Shown one piece after another: positions 25,093-39,954 of a stretch of 64,000 nucleotides of DNA. The notes beneath the pieces were generated by a model. That model had not been told where the DNA came from. It saw nothing but the letters and a program-made list of their open reading frames with translations, and searched no databases. The number at the start of each line of letters is the position of its first letter. Within the stretch, counting starts at the first letter, position 1. A program made the position numbers and the translations under genes. The DNA is from Hemibagrus wyckioides (Eukaryota; Chordata; Actinopteri; Siluriformes; Bagridae): positions 13,190,071-13,254,070 of the forward strand of contig NC_080731.1 of NCBI RefSeq assembly GCF_019097595.1, given 5' to 3'.

Positions 25093-28000
25093 TAGTGGAA
25101 AGTGTAGAAAACATACATACTTGTGTAAAGGTACTGCTATTATAGTAATAATTCACATTTTAAATGCCTGCAATTGACACAACTATTCAGAAAATGTTCT
25201 GAATCTGAGGAATGTACATCAGAGTAAACAATAATATTAACTAACAAATATATTAACTAAAGTGAGCTATGCTGAAGTGCACACCAACTCGGTTATCCAC
25301 GGTATACAAAGGAAGGTAAAGCATTTGGCACCTGAAGTGAATATTTTCAATGGAAAATTCTTTATTGTGCTTGGAATCTCAGCATCTCAAACACACATCA
25401 TTAATCATACCAGCATGAATACAATTATTCTTTTAATTATTTCTAATAAAATATTTTACAGGAAGTCTGAAAGTAAAAGAAAAGTATTTAAGTAAATTGA
25501 TCATTTATAAAGTTTGGAATATCTAGTCTAGTGGTGCTGGTTAAAATGGCTGCTTTAATTGTGGCAACAGAAGCACGTTTTGTGAAATCACTTTTTGTGA
25601 TTTCAGTTATTTTTAATAGCTAAAACAAGGGATAATGATGCTTTGAACAAGGGTACGTTTAAAATTATTGATAAATTATGATCAAAAAATTTATTCTGTG
25701 AATGTACATGTCGACCTTATACTCATATATACACCTTGATGTGGATTATGTGGAGCTTCTTGGAACCTTTTAAACAATATCATAATCAGTAAGTAAAGGG
25801 GCAGATTCATTCACAGCATTAGCAGCAGTCTCATGGGGCTCCTCAGAGACAAAAACACAGGGACAGGGACACCAGTGGAACCTATAATTGCTGTTCTTCA
25901 GTCCATAACAACAGCCACGATAAAACTGAAAACAATATTAGAGTATTAGAGTGGCTTTGTGGCCGAAACATACAAAGGCCATCAAATAACAAATATTTAT
26001 TTAAGTAAAAGCTACATTCAGCAATCATCTAGCTGAAGGCTTTCCAGAATGTTGCTTGTTGGTGCTGTCAAATAGATCAATAGATGTGATAGAGGCTGTA
26101 TACAGTCCTCAACAGACCTACTCCGCTAACCAGATCTTTCATTAAGTCCTGAGAGCATGAAGACCTAGACCATGTTGCAGAAGCTAAATTCTGCCAAACA
26201 TCTACAATTAAGGATTTCTGGCTATGCTTATAGTTTTAGATATATTTCCCTAGAATAAAATGCTTGTATATACTTTTTAAAATTGTCTAAATTTGGTAAG
26301 ATGCCAGCTTAACAAATAAAACTGTAAATGTCAGCCGAAAGATGCCGTAGCTGCTAGCTTTCTAGCTAAGCATGCTATCCATATGCAGTGAATGCAATAC
26401 TCAGATTGAGTTGTTATGTGCCATAGCAAGATGTACATATATATATATATAATCAAGGCAATTTATAATCAGTCTGTCAATTATTTGTGATGCATATCAG
26501 CTGTTGGTTATGTGGAGATGGCAATAAAAGCTGTAATGTTTAAACTCACTCAATTAATCAGTGATCATGTCAAACAAATGTAAAACAATTAGAGAGTGAA
26601 GAGTCCTGATGATGCTCCTGTGCATCAAATGTCTGGATTGACTTTTAACTCAGGTGATGATAGACACACACACACACACAGTTCAGGTTTTCATTTCAGT
26701 AAAGAGGGATCCACACCTGAGTGCCCCTGTTTAATCAGTTGACCTTGGCCTTCAGTAAACTCAGGTGTGGCTTCTAGTTGAAATGAAAACCTGCACCAAC
26801 ACCGACCTTTTACGGATAAGAATGTATAGGCCTGTTATAAAATAAATTCTGGTAAACAGACAGACACAGGTTACAGGGTCACTTTTCAATATTTTCAATA
26901 TTTTATTCCATATTAAAGTAATGACATTTTAAATCAATAAATAGCAGTTTTGTCAACCAGTATGTTGGTGTCTTTCAGTGAAATTGGAATGCAATCACGT
27001 GCTTCTGAGGAAAAACAGCATTTAAAATGCCATAACTTTACCTTTGTTTGAGATGGATGCAAAAGAAAAAATGTATTGACTTGATTGATCCCCTGGAAGA
27101 GTGAGTAGAGAATCTTTATCAGTAGAGAATCTTTATCATGATCAGAACATTCACCGACTCCAACGTGGAACTGCAGAACAAGAGAAGAGGGAATCTCAGT
27201 CATGACTGAAAGGATTCACTGACTCAAGGGCACACAAACACAACTTACACAACCTCCAATGTGACCTGCAAAATGACACAATTCATGGACGTTTAAAAAA
27301 CAGACAGATAAACATATGTTATAAACCTTTGTGAAATATATGTTTGCTATTCATTATGTCAGCTGTAGATGTGTATGGAAATGTAGTGGCTTTTATTGCA
27401 CAGTGCTTTCCCCCCTTTCGGTAAATAAATACAGTCCACACCTATAAGGCTATTTGCTGATTTACTGATGCTGGAGTCAGTTAGTCTTGGGTTCACAGAG
27501 AGCAGCTGCTGCTTGCAAAGCTGGTTGCAGCATTAATTCACAGGAAGAATTCCTTTGATTGAAAAGGTAAAAGCCAGCAAACATGACCCTCACATTTACA
27601 TAATTTACCTATCATTTATCTAAGATGGGTAGCCACTGATCATTTTTATTATTCATGTGATTGTGACATTTACAAGGCAAGAAATATGTGGTAAATGTTC
27701 TCTCAAAACAAAAGAGCTTTCATTCCACAAAGCAGTGCTTACAGACCCTTGTTCAAAGTTTTTCAGCACAAGTCAATTTAACGCCTAGTGCACTTAAGAG
27801 ATTCAATATTCAAGGCAGCCAAAAGTGGTCCACTGTGTGCAATAGAAAAAAAGTCAAGAACTAAAAGCAAAATCCCCATTTATCCCACCAGCAGCTAAAT
27901 TTTTAATCTGTGGTTATCTTGCTCAAGGTCAGAGTAAATAAATGCATGTTCTTATGTATTTACAGTTCCACTTAAGAAGATATTTCCTGCCCTAATCTAT

Positions 28001-28600
28001 CTGCTTTTATTACTGCTTGGCACCACTCTCACTATTCAATTAAGGGACACCTTCTGGGTCATTACCGAATAAATACTCATTTGCTATTGATGCCAAATGC
28101 GCTTTTAGCAATGGGTTCTCCATGACTATTAGTGTAGTGTGCATACAGTGCAGCTGCCCCAGCAATTCCCATGCTACCCTTCTTATATTGTGGGCTCTCC
28201 CTCCCTCTCTCTAGCTTCCTGTCTCTAACTTTTAAAATGCCCACTTAGCTCTCCTGCATTGAACATCAATTTTAAGTTGTTGTCATCTGATGTGTAATTA
28301 CTGGTAAGGGCTTGCCGTCTGACATCATCGCTGCTCCGACCGCAGGGTAAAGTGGGGTGGCAGGTGGGTGCAGCTCAAACCAGCCACAAGACACAGTGAC
28401 TTTTTCTTCAAAAAAACAACTCATTTTCAACACTCATTTTTGAACTCTAATGCCATTAATAACCCTTCACAAATTCATTTTGTTTTAAGATATTACCAGA
28501 ATGTTTCCAGGGTTTTTAATTGATGGCCTTTGAGTAACATCGAGGATTATTAAGAAAGGCTAAAAACATTTAGGAAACCTAAGGCCAATTTGGCAACAAT
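25093..28600. other. AT-rich intergenic sequence without genes
   Basis: Short ORFs only, with no domain. It includes an (AT)n run near 26425-26450, an (AC)n run near 26668-26680 and the hairpin repeat at 26690-26830. Confidence 0.5.
26690..26830. repeat. Interspersed repeat with an 11-bp inverted pair
   Basis: CCACACCTGAG (26711-26721) and its exact complement CTCAGGTGTGG (26760-26770) form a possible hairpin. AAAACCTGCACCAACACCGA follows, resembling the fragment at 2090-2165. Confidence 0.4.
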
Positions 28601-30330
28601 CAAGTGAAAATGTTGTCACTGTCACTTAGCATTTAAAAAAGTCAGGAGAATAAAGTTTCGTTTTTCATACCTGTCTCATGAGAATAACATTTCTCATTCG
28701 TATTAGACTGATCTCCAGTGTACAAATTGCTGTCTGTTGTTATGCAGAGGTGAATATAGTAAAGGCACAAGATCACCCAGCCTGACATGGCCTTATAAAA
28801 GGGCTGCAACTCCTCTCTACATTTTCTCCTAATGTCCATGAAAATCAGAGACAAAACCAGACACTGTTCCCAGTACAGAGGAGAAAGGAACACCAACAGT
28901 GTATGCCTCCCCTCTTCACGACCTGCGTGTGGGGGGTAGCAATTAACCACCAGGCAAAACACAATCATTTCAGCAAGAGACATAGGAGAAAAATTCAAGC
29001 GTATCCCCCTTTTTGCAGCCTGGCAGATTGCACCTCTTTTCATCCCACGCTTTCACAAATCAGTTTCCCCTTATTCTGTAAAGGACAGTCAAAGCCCAGA
29101 CAGCAGCCCCTTTTTCAGCCACAGCTCAAAAGAGGCAGCCAGAGATGTCCGAACATCAATTACATGTTTGTTCACTTTCGGGTGACACTCGGTTGACCCC
29201 TGGAGAACCTACACTGAAAGGGCCGCAAAAAAAGTCTCCTCCTCCTGTTGGGCCTTTCCCGATGCCAATAGACTACCCTTGGGCCATTAACCCATTGTCA
29301 ACCAAATGCAACTTCTGCATTAATGAACCTATTATGAGGTCTGCAGTCAGAGAATGAGAAAAATAAAGACACCAACTATTCAATTCATGGAGTGGGTCTT
29401 GGCGAGAAGACATAATAAGAGACTCTCAATGAACCGGGTTTACGGAGCCAAAAAGAACTGGACACAAATCTGTGAAAGAATTTCAAAAAGCATAAAGTCA
29501 GGGTTCTGAGAAACTCATGTGCAAAACTCTTCTGAAAAAGTAATTTCAGCTGCCAACATTAAGCAACTGAGATATTATCTTTCAATTATTTTTAATTGAT
29601 TAATTAAGGATATACAAAAAGTAGATTGGCCAATGAGAAGCTCTTAGTCCAGAACAAATAGAGCTATGAATAAATTTCATCTGTAATGCATATTGATACT
29701 TCAGTACACTCTTTCACATTAAACTTTGCTCATTTGCTGATTCTGCAGGTTATTGGGCACCTCCAGCTCTGGTAAGTGTGCTCTATAGAGAGCTCAGGAT
29801 GATGCGAGTAGGAGGGCCATGGCGCCGGCTGTGTGTGGTATCGTAAAGACATTAATCACTCCTGGCCAAAAGCTGCCGCTGACAGCGCCCAGACCGGCTG
29901 ACTTCCATCCATATTGGCTTGTTTCTTATGTTAATGCAGGGATGGGGCCCACTGAAAATCACCACTATTTGTCACATTCTCCTCCACACAGAAGGGATTG
30001 ACATTTCTACTACTTTTTTTTTTAAAGCATTATCATAGGTGGAGCTGCCACCCAACCATCCATCCTCCACCCTGCAACACAAACATAAGCACTGGCGCAT
30101 CTTGCTCGCTCACTGCGACCAATGGCCCATTCCTAAATGGTCAATGACTTTTAAATAGCAGGCAATAGAGTGAGCATGAATGGCAAACCAACTAATTTGA
30201 CTCTGTCATTCCCTCATTCGAGTCCATTGCCTTGAAAACGGCTCTCATTAAAAACCCGAGGCAATCTTCCAGATGATTGAGGGCTGTTATTATGAACCTC
30301 AAACAATTAATGTCACATTACTTTAAATGC
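28600..30330. other. GC-balanced unique islands, candidate conserved non-coding elements
   Basis: About 28900-29360, 29740-30000 and 30060-30330 are more GC-balanced than their surroundings and free of recognised repeats. They carry homeodomain-type cores (ATTAATCACT, CAATTAATGTCACATTA) and CCAAT-like motifs. No ORF has a recognisable product. Confidence 0.35.
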
Positions 30331-30580
30331 ATTATCCCCTTCATTAGGCATTTTACGTAGAGACCCATTGGAACTTTTAAAAGCCGTATCTACATGAACG
30401 GAGCCAGGAATGGAAGAAAAGAGAAAGATTGAAAAACAGAATGAGAAAGATGGCCACCCAGGTGCTTCTGTCTCACTATTTAAACCTGAAATGACTTCCT
30501 TTACAAGAGGAGAAGTGAGGAAAAAAATCTGCATATTAGGAAAGATTAACATAATAAAAGCCTTTTGAAAGTTTTGAAAG

Positions 30581-30588
30581 TATGTATG

Positions 30589-30629
<41 letters not shown>
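30581..30629. repeat. (TATG)n/(TA)n microsatellite
   Basis: A short TATG run passes into about nineteen TA units. Confidence 0.95.
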
Positions 30630-30631
<2 letters not shown>

Positions 30632-31294
30632 ATATATATTTAGAAAATAAATATTTTTATAAATAAATAAATATTTTATATTTATATTTTAGTAATATAA
30701 ATCTTGCACTACATTAGTGAAGTTTTGTATTGAAAATTTTCCGTTCCATGCCATGTCTTGCTTTTCAGTGCTCTGCATTCTTGAAATATTTGATATTAAT
30801 TTCTTTCCATCTCTAAAGGAAATCACATGACTATGAAATACTGAAAAAGATCTGTACTTAATGTTTTTCATGTAGAAATGACTGCTATTTCAAAGGACAA
30901 AAACATTTTAGAATCAATAGCAAGCAGATTAGATTAAGAGAAATCTAACATGAATCATTACAATTTCATGAACATATACATTTTATTTTGATACTTTCTT
31001 TAAACAGCACAACAATGCAGCCAAGAAGACATCATTTCATTGTCATATGGTCTCACAATATCCCACTGAGAGTTGGCCACCCATGTTTAGATAGAATAAA
31101 GAAGCAATATGCTGTATATATGTTTGTGTGTGTCTATTTTAAAGGACGAGAGCAATTCATGAGATTCCTCAGTCAATATCTACTTACAGTTTAGCAGTAT
31201 ATTGGGTAAATTGAGTACGCTTCACTTACTTTTGATATTCTATCACTTCAAGCTGGTTACCTACTGTGAAGGTGGATGGTGAAGTTGAAATAGA

Positions 31295-31297
31295 AAG

Positions 31298-31346
<49 letters not shown>
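31295..31346. repeat. (AG)n microsatellite
   Basis: Nearly pure AG dinucleotides with one AAAG interruption. Confidence 0.95.
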
Positions 31347-31348
<2 letters not shown>

Positions 31349-32044
31349 TGGATCACAAGTTAATCAAACTTTTCATCTCCTTTAAAGAACTTAATACAAA
31401 AACAAATTTAGTGGCCGGGGTGCTAAAGTGCTAAATTGAAAGTGTATTGACTCAGGACTGATTCAATGAAAATAGAATGAGATGGTTTTGTCAATATTTT
31501 CTATAACAGTCTCTCAGTCGGAGAGCCCAGTGCAGCCACTGGTTCACCCACATACACAATATATCTAGGCGGAATTAACTCTGGACACTTGAGCCACTGG
31601 TTTCAGATAGATTGGATAGCAAGCTGAGCTGATTGTGTATCGAGCAGTCTTCACACTTCCCACTGCTCCATGAAGGCAAGAGCTAGAAGTTTCTGGAGAA
31701 GTGTAACAGTGTAACTTATGTATTTTTAATCAGTTCAGCCCAGGCAGTGGAGAGTTTGAGGCAGGTCAAGTGAAATATAAAGACTCTTTCAGACTGACCA
31801 CTGGCTATACTGCTGAGTTAAAAACTGAATGCATTGGGAACAGCTGAACTGAGAGATCAATAAAGAAAATAAACAGAACATATAAAAGCAAAAGCACTTA
31901 AGTCTGACAGAAACACACCTGATATTACATTCAAAATGGAGGTGCACAGAGAGCTACATACATGACTCCCTTTGCATCAACCGTTGCAATATAGCTATTG
32001 TGTATATAGTGTATATAAGGTGCATAGACCCATACCATTATACC

Positions 32045-32378
32045 CATATACCATTCTTATACCACAAAGTTGGAAGCACATAATTACTTAGAATATTTTT
32101 GTATGGTGTAGCATTAAGATTTCCCTTCACTAGAACTGAGAGGCCCGAACCTGTTCCAGCATGACACTGTGCACAAAGCAAGATCTATGAAGACATGGTT
32201 TGCCAAAGCTGATGTGCAACAACACGAGTGGTCCGAGCTCTGACCTCAACCCCCTAAATTCTCACTTGAAATAAGTGCTCAACCTCTCTAATGCTCTTGT
32301 GGCTGAATGAGCACAAATCCCCACAGCCGTGCTCCAAAAACTGGTGGAAAGCCATCTCAGAATGTTATTACAGCAAAG
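32045..32378. mobile_element. Tc1-like remnant with an inverted internal junction
   Basis: The first part (GCATTAAGATTTCCCTTCAC) is antisense to the transposase GPLVPVKG segment, like 52690-52740 in the intact element. The sequence directly after it (TTCCAGCATGACACTGTGCA) reads sense for QHD-VHKA. CTAATGCTCTTGTGGCTGAA follows in sense. So two oppositely oriented transposase pieces are fused; it is non-coding. Confidence 0.6.
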
Positions 32379-34420
32379 TTTCTTGCTTTCCCTTTAGAGA
32401 AATCACTTTGTACCAAGGATGAAAATAATTTGTAACATAATACAAACATCTTTTTCTCAATGTGGCACACTTCTACAGAACATTACCAGAGAAATACGAG
32501 ACTATTTAAGCAAGCATTTGTTTTTTGTTCTGAACACCAGATGATCAAAGTGTACAGATAATAATTGTTATTAAATGCATTTTGTGACAGTTTCCATGTT
32601 ATTTTATGCATTTAACTTTTTTTTTTTTACATGCTAAAATAAACTTTGATTATCCTTATCAAGTAATAGCTCTCAAAATCAGACTCATGCTGTTCAGGAA
32701 TTTCTACAGCAGCTAAGAGGTGAAACAAGCTGAAAAGCAAGATTTGAGTGCTTTCAATAATCTCTCTTTTGAAACTTCCTTCATTTTAAATCCTACACTA
32801 GTCTCCTCACACTGAGTCTCTAATGTGAAGTTAATCCACTGGCTACTTGGTTCTGCTTTCTCCCACATTATAACAGCACCTCTTCTCTTTTCTCTCTACC
32901 TCAGTATGCATCTTCCCATGATAAGCTTTTTAGGAATCTTAATATATGAAAAGATATAATTTAGTAGAAGACCCCAGGACTTTGTCATCATAGTGCACAA
33001 TAGCATTTCAGCACATAATAGTATTTCACTCAGTGGTGACTTAAAAGTGTCTCTGTCTCTCTGTGTGTCTCTCAGAAAGCAGAATGGCTGTTTAAGACCC
33101 AGTGGTTCTTTTTGCTTTCTGTTAAGCAAGTGTTAGAGACGGAGCTGGCAAATGCTCAGTCTTACAGCTCTCAGCACTCTTAAAAATTACCGTCCCTCCC
33201 TGTCTACTGCCCTCACTGTGCTACTGAGTCTTGATTTTCCATATTCCAAATGACTGCCATTTCAAGCTCTTTTTGTGTACGATCTAAACAAACTCTAGCA
33301 CAGCAGAGGCCTGATAGTGTGATAAACAAAATGTTCTGAACACCATCTGTTGTTTCCTTTCTTCTTTTGTCTTATGAGACTCAAACAGCCTATTCAGGTA
33401 TTATAAAAAAAAAAAAAATGGACATCAGTGCCAGTGGTCTTATATTCAGAGCAATTCAATTTTAGTTGTGTGGCACTTTTAACAATAGACATTGTCACAA
33501 AGCAGGAATCCAGATGTACAGTATACAGCTGAGATTATCCAAAGAAATTAGAGGAAATAAACAGTATTTGTGACGAAGTTGTGCAAACCTTCCATGTGAT
33601 GCTTCCATTGTTCCATTTCTGAATGGTGAACAGTGTATTCTCAACTTGCATTTGTGTGTGTGTGTTTTAAAATGGGTTTAATAATTTATTTTATGTAATG
33701 ATTTGTGCTGTAGATACAAACTTACTAGATCTGTAATATTAGTCACAGGCAACTGCATAATGTTGTGTAAAATTTGTGTCAGCTCAGCTGAGTGTAACTA
33801 TAACTCAAGGACCATGTCAAACAACTCTATTTTACTTTTCAAAAACAGTAATGTAATTAATTTACACTCAATAACACATCGACCGTTTTCTTTAAAAAAA
33901 AAAATTAAACACTACTACTTGTAGGAATGTTGTAGGAACGTCATGACTAGAAAAATAATAGGAATCTGGAATTAGAATACTGTGGGTTACGGACGGAAAT
34001 GTGTGTCAAACTTTGGCTCACACTTTCAAACCAGTGATCAAGGTGTGGAAATAATTCTATTGGCTTCCATAGAGGCCCAGGGAATGTATATTAATATTAA
34101 TAATCATTATTGTTACCATGTAATCACTAAGTCTTCTGCATCTTTGGTGCTTGAACCCCTAAATACAATGTCTCTTTTATTATAGTAGCTGAGCAACTGT
34201 CATTAGGGAGGCCTGAACAGCGCTCATGCGGTCAGAAACCCAACCCCAGATTGGGGAAAAATTGTTCCCACTGCAGCTCCTCCACTGACCCCATGGTGTG
34301 ATGTCCGTGACATAGCTGACCTTATACCTGCCCCGGTCAGACACCTGGCCTAGAGGTCCAGATGGCACTAATGGGAGAGACAGAGCAGATAAGAGATGTA
34401 TTCTTACTGTTTACTGTATT

Positions 34421-34451
<31 letters not shown>
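34421..34451. repeat. (TG)n microsatellite
   Basis: About fifteen uninterrupted TG units. Confidence 0.95.
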
Positions 34452-34453
<2 letters not shown>

Positions 34454-37400
34454 GGAGAATATGTGGGTCTGAATAAGAATACTCTGATTTTGCCAGAAAA
34501 TGAATAGGAATGATATTATGTAATATTGTTTATGAACAGATTGCAACTGGCAGGGTTGAAGTTGACTGTGAGTGTCCCTTAAAGTAATTAAAGAAGTAAT
34601 TAAAGAAGCTAAAAATCATCCAATAAATCATTTCATCCATACATGTTACAAAATTACATTTACAAAATTTAAAACAGTGTAAATCCACAGATAATGGTGT
34701 TAAGGACATGTCCCAAAGAGAAAAATCTTTTCAATAATCCTTAATTTTATATATTTATATCCAGCAGTTAGTATAAATGCATTTGGCAGGCCAAGGGCAG
34801 AAGCAATCAGTTGCTAAAATCTGGCCCCAAAAAATGAGAAGGCCAAAGAAGACAAATCTCTTTCATTTTGACAAAAGGTGGGCATTACAAAGAGAGCTAA
34901 ATGAAAACAAAATTACTTAAGATAGGTATCTGGCTGAAATGATAACATATAAAAGCTCTGAGATGAAAAGAATGAAAACAGTTGCGGTTCTTGGAAGAAA
35001 TCCTCAATTTGATCTCTTGAGTGTATTCTCCCATCTTATTACCTTCTCTCTTCCCTTTTATTCATCTACGTATCTGTATTTAAAATGACTCAATTACCCA
35101 GAACCCTGTGGTGAAAATTACATATGTTTCCCCCATATTTCCTTTTTTGGGACTGGGACATGGGGGACCTCAGGTTGCCCCTGCCCTATCCCCCCACCCA
35201 CTCTGTCCCCCGTCTTCTTTCTCACCTCTTTCTTTTGCTCCATCTGTTGCAAAATGCATGCTCACACAAAACTATATATATATATATATTCCTAAATGTG
35301 TGTACGTGTGCAGAATAATTTTTAACATTTATTTAACCAGAAACAGTTTCTAGGAGAAATGATTATACTTGTCCATATGATCACTTAATCAAGATGTCAC
35401 TTGATAAATCACGTGAAAATCACGTGATAATGTCCATGTTATTTGTTACGTTTGTTAGACTGGACTAACTAGGTAATAAGGCTTATTATGAACATTTGCT
35501 ACATGCATTAACTATCTGTAAAAAAATCTACAATAATATTTTTTATTGTACTTTTATACTTTATATTTTATACTTGGCTCTGCTACCTAAATAACTGAAG
35601 TGATTAGTAAATAAATGTTTCAGACAGTTTTTAATTAGCTCTGTGCACAATGGACTGCATAACAGGGCAAAGACTAATGCACTTCATACCAAGGCATACT
35701 TTACTTGCCATAATCTGCTTTATTATAACGGACAGTCAACCGATGCTTTTTAAATGGTTAAAATATATTTTCCTTCCTCAAAGGATATCACTTATATTTG
35801 TCTATATATGCAACCAATTCTTTTCAGACTATTAACATCCTTGGTTTATCCATTCTTCTCCCCTAATGGAAGCCTCCATGTCCTTGAAACAGTTTTCTAA
35901 AGAAGTCAGTCCATTTCCTAGATAAGGACCATTTTAGTGCAGTCATTATGCCTTTCTACGTTACATCTCATTTGTTAGCAGTAATTGGCTTACTATTGTC
36001 TATCCAAAACTGCAAGTATTCACTCTCTCTTTTTGTTATTTATTTCTATCATTTAGAAACATGTGACTTTAACAGACTGTCTCTCTCATATTGTCTGAGT
36101 CCCATCTGGAAATGCCTGAATAGTCAAGAGCATTTAGCCATTGATGACATTTATTTTCCACTCATTTGGATTGTTTTTTTCCGAGCAGGAGAGGAGCTGA
36201 GGGGATATAGAAGGACTGGGAATGCACTGATGTCAGATGTGTCCCCCACAGCTTACTAAGGCACTCTTATGCTTGCATTTGGCATGCTTTTGTTTGAAGA
36301 GCACTTTATTGACCATTGACAATTTTCCACTTGGCAAAGCCTTTTTATACACGTCTGATCAAGCCGTTACTAAACATAAACATGACATATGCCCTAATGA
36401 GCACAAATCATAAACACATAAATAAGCATACAAACAAATGTACATATGCACAATCCAATCCAACGCACAAACACTGGACCTGAAAGAAAGAATAACTCAA
36501 AGCAAGGACAAACACAACCATGAATCTCAATCAATAAACAATACAGTCAGCAGACAGAACATTTACAACATACATTTTCAATTCTAAAAGTTAAGTACAC
36601 AAGCATAACTGTCTCAAGTGCAGCTACCCGAGCCTCAGCCCACAAAACACAACCAAACATTGTTACAATTGAACAGGCAAACAAACTACGGGACTCTGGA
36701 GAATTGAAAAGTCCCCACAAGTGAAATGAGCATATTGATTAGGATAAGCTGGTGTTGCATTATTACCACCCCAGGGTGTGGTGGAGGCACAAGCCATTGA
36801 AGAGCCAAGCAGCTGGCGAGAGGTTAGAGACCTCTTTAGCCCCCTCACTTGCTCTCCCCCAACATACACTTACTGCCATTCAGGCTCTGGTCAATAGTTG
36901 ACACTACACTCACACTCCAGTCCATATAAGTGGGGTCCGGGTGAGTGTTTAGACTGGATCTAGTCTGAGAATCAGAGTGGCTGCTCTGCAGGAGGGAGAT
37001 AGAGAAACAGAAGAACTGACATCTTTCTGATTGATACGTATATCATTGCTGGAGAGGCAGAGAGAGCTAGGCTAGTGATGCTATGAGAAAAAGAGTATGA
37101 TTAGTTTCAAGATAAAGTGCATTTAAAAACAGCTGTGTGCTTGTTCAGCAAATCTAAATGGTTGGATTGAGGGTTGTGTGTAACAGGAAAGAGGTAAATG
37201 AGTCAATTTACTGGCAGCTTACTGCAATCTTGTAGAATATTAATATTTCAGGATTCTACAAAAATTACAGTAATGCTTTATGCCCCAAGGCACCGATTAG
37301 AAAAATAATGGTCAATAATGTGCTCCTTAGAATAACACTATGGACTAAACATAAAGCCAGAGAGAGATGTATTTACTTAATGCTACAAAAAAAATCTGAC

Positions 37401-39424
37401 CTTCTTGTACATTAAAAAGATCTGAATTCAGGGAAAAAAACAAGGCAAAGTTTTGTGTATATGTTTTTGATTGTTGTCAGAGATGACACAATCTGAATGT
37501 GTTCCAATTAATACATGATCAAGAGACGGTGAGGTGAGGTTCAGTTAGATCAACTCCAGTCTTGTTCCCTAAAAACCATTTAATTTGTGATTAGATATCA
37601 CTTACAGATTTCAGTCATTCAGCCAACTTAAAAACTTTCTCTTCAAGATTCAAGATTTTTGAGATTTGTCACATAAACACTTAATTTGCAGTGAAATAAA
37701 ACCCCGGCTTAGTCCTGCTTAGACTGTGCGTATAAAATAAACTACACTCAAAAATAAAATTAAAAATAAGAACTAGAAATAGGATTTCTGCCTTATCATA
37801 TATGTTTGTGGCTGTTCATTTGTGTCCAGCACATTTTCACTGTAGGGTCCAAGGAGCCAAGGGATTGGTGAAGCATGGGAGGTCCAGGGAGGTCTGTGCT
37901 TTTCATTTTGTTTGTTTTTCTTTTGTTACCTGCCATTTTCAGAGTTAGTATTTTAATGTTTTTTTCTAATAATTTGAATTGAATAGTTTTAATCCAATCC
38001 TCAAAACTAAAAATAATGCCTATAAATAATGTCAACCTTGACTTAATGCATTTTGTTGACAGATAGTTGAGACAACATAAAAAGCTCTAAGGCTCCTAAA
38101 ATAGATAAAATATTAATTAATATACTTAAATATAAATAAATAATTGCCCTAATATTTCAGTAGTGGGTAAATGCTAATAAAGTAATAAACACTTGTGTCG
38201 AGCGATTCAATTTATTTTACAATTAAAGAGTTCCCTTTCTGCTAAAAAACTGATGAAACCTTGGCTCTAGGACATGATTAACTGTAATTCTTCCTCAACT
38301 CTTCAAGGGCAATGAAATGTCAGGTCTGGTATGTAATTATTTTTTTCGACATTTTATTGATTATATTATAACAGCATTAATATGGAAGGAAGTGGGAAAG
38401 AACATGAAAACATATTTGGCCTATCCTAAGCAAAAGTACAACCGCAACATTATATCACAAGTAGCACCTACAGTAATAATGTAAAAATACAGTAAATATT
38501 AATCCACCAGAACACAAAATGTAAAAAAAAAAATACAAAAGAACACAAAAAGTAAAAAAGAAAAATACAAAAATAATACTAACAAATAGCTTGTCAGATC
38601 AAGAGGCAAAAACTGTGATAAAGACAGTGGTACTGATCATAAATTAGCTCAACAGGACAACTGAAAATACCAGAGAAATCAGAGACTTCCCTAGTGGCCC
38701 AGTAGGTGAGCAGGTGAGTAATCTGATGGTTGGGAATTAGGAGCACTTCATGGCCTGATAAGATCTACCTGTGCCCTGCAGAACAGGGGAACACTAGGAC
38801 TCTGTCAGTGGCCTCACACGTGGCCTAAAGGAAAAGATCTGTGACCTTGATAATGCCTCACAGATATTTTACTCTCGCTGGATGAGAGCTCTGAGATGTG
38901 GCCATGGGAATTCCACCACAGCAGATCTCCTTGCTTTAAAGTCACATTTAAAAGAGTTGCATTGCAACCAAACACATTTTCAAAAATAATCTTGATAACT
39001 CTCTCAGATGCACAAGGAGTAAATAAAAAATAAATGATGGAAAGTAAATAAAGTATATTTAATTTCTAAAAAACTAGAGATGTCTCACTTCATAATGTGA
39101 AAGATAACATTAAAATAAATCTAAAAATCACGTTTTTGACTTCTTCTGAATGACCTCAGTTTGGTTCCGTAAGAGCAGAGAGTGTGACTAATGTCCGAAC
39201 CCTGTGTCAAAAAGCCATCTCCTCTTCACAACCATACAGCCTTGGCTCAGGGCTTAGGTTACAGCAGCCAAACACTCTCATTTAGGAACTGATTGCCCAC
39301 TACGATTGTTCTCTAGCTTTGGTGGAATCTAGCACACTGTGAAGAGGTCAAGAAACTAAGACCTTGGCACATGAAGGTCAGCCAGGATTGAATGTCCTGG
39401 GGGAGAAGGAGGAAAGGAGTGAGA

Positions 39425-39450
39425 TAGAGAGAGAGAGAGAGAGAGAGAGA
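39425..39450. repeat. (GA)n microsatellite
   Basis: About twelve GA units. Confidence 0.9.
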
Positions 39451-39954
39451 ATTCTCTTTTGGTGTCCATATGGCTTGCTGATTTCATCTGAATCACCACA
39501 GCTAATGGCTAATGTTTCCCCTGTGATATGCTGCCCCATTAGGAAAGAGTAAAAACACACATTGTTTTGTTTTAACTTGACCCCTTTGGTCAGATCCTGA
39601 AATAGGATGGTGAGAGTATTTATATCAGTACTGAAGAACTGTGTTAATTGACAGGGTTTGAAAAGTTTCTAAAGTGAACCTTTTATCAAAATAAATAAAT
39701 AAATAAATAAAATAAAAATGGGGTGGTATATGACATGAGTTTGTTTTGTTTTTGATGTCAGATTATTTTCCAGTAACAGCATGTCCTGGAGTGTTTAATT
39801 TCTTGTGTACTGCAGGAATTGATCAACCGTAAAGTTTAATATTAATTAAAAAATGAAACTTCAACAAGATAGGCTTCATATTAAAACTAGAATGGTTACA
39901 CAACTGCACTTTTTGACCACACAGCGTAGAGAAATCATTATAATTGCACTCTCC

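Larger units (their letters stand above)
30631..39950. other. Long gene-free interval
   Basis: No ORF with a recognisable product. It contains the Tc1 remnant at 32045-32378, (AG)n, (TG)n (34421-34451) and (GA)n (39425-39450) microsatellites, and GC-balanced patches near 34200-34380, 36700-36870 and 38690-38950 that could be regulatory. The rest is AT-rich. Confidence 0.45.

Noticed and set aside
28642..29043. 133-codon minus-strand ORF
   Set aside because: No domain or family seen; chance ORF in a candidate regulatory region.
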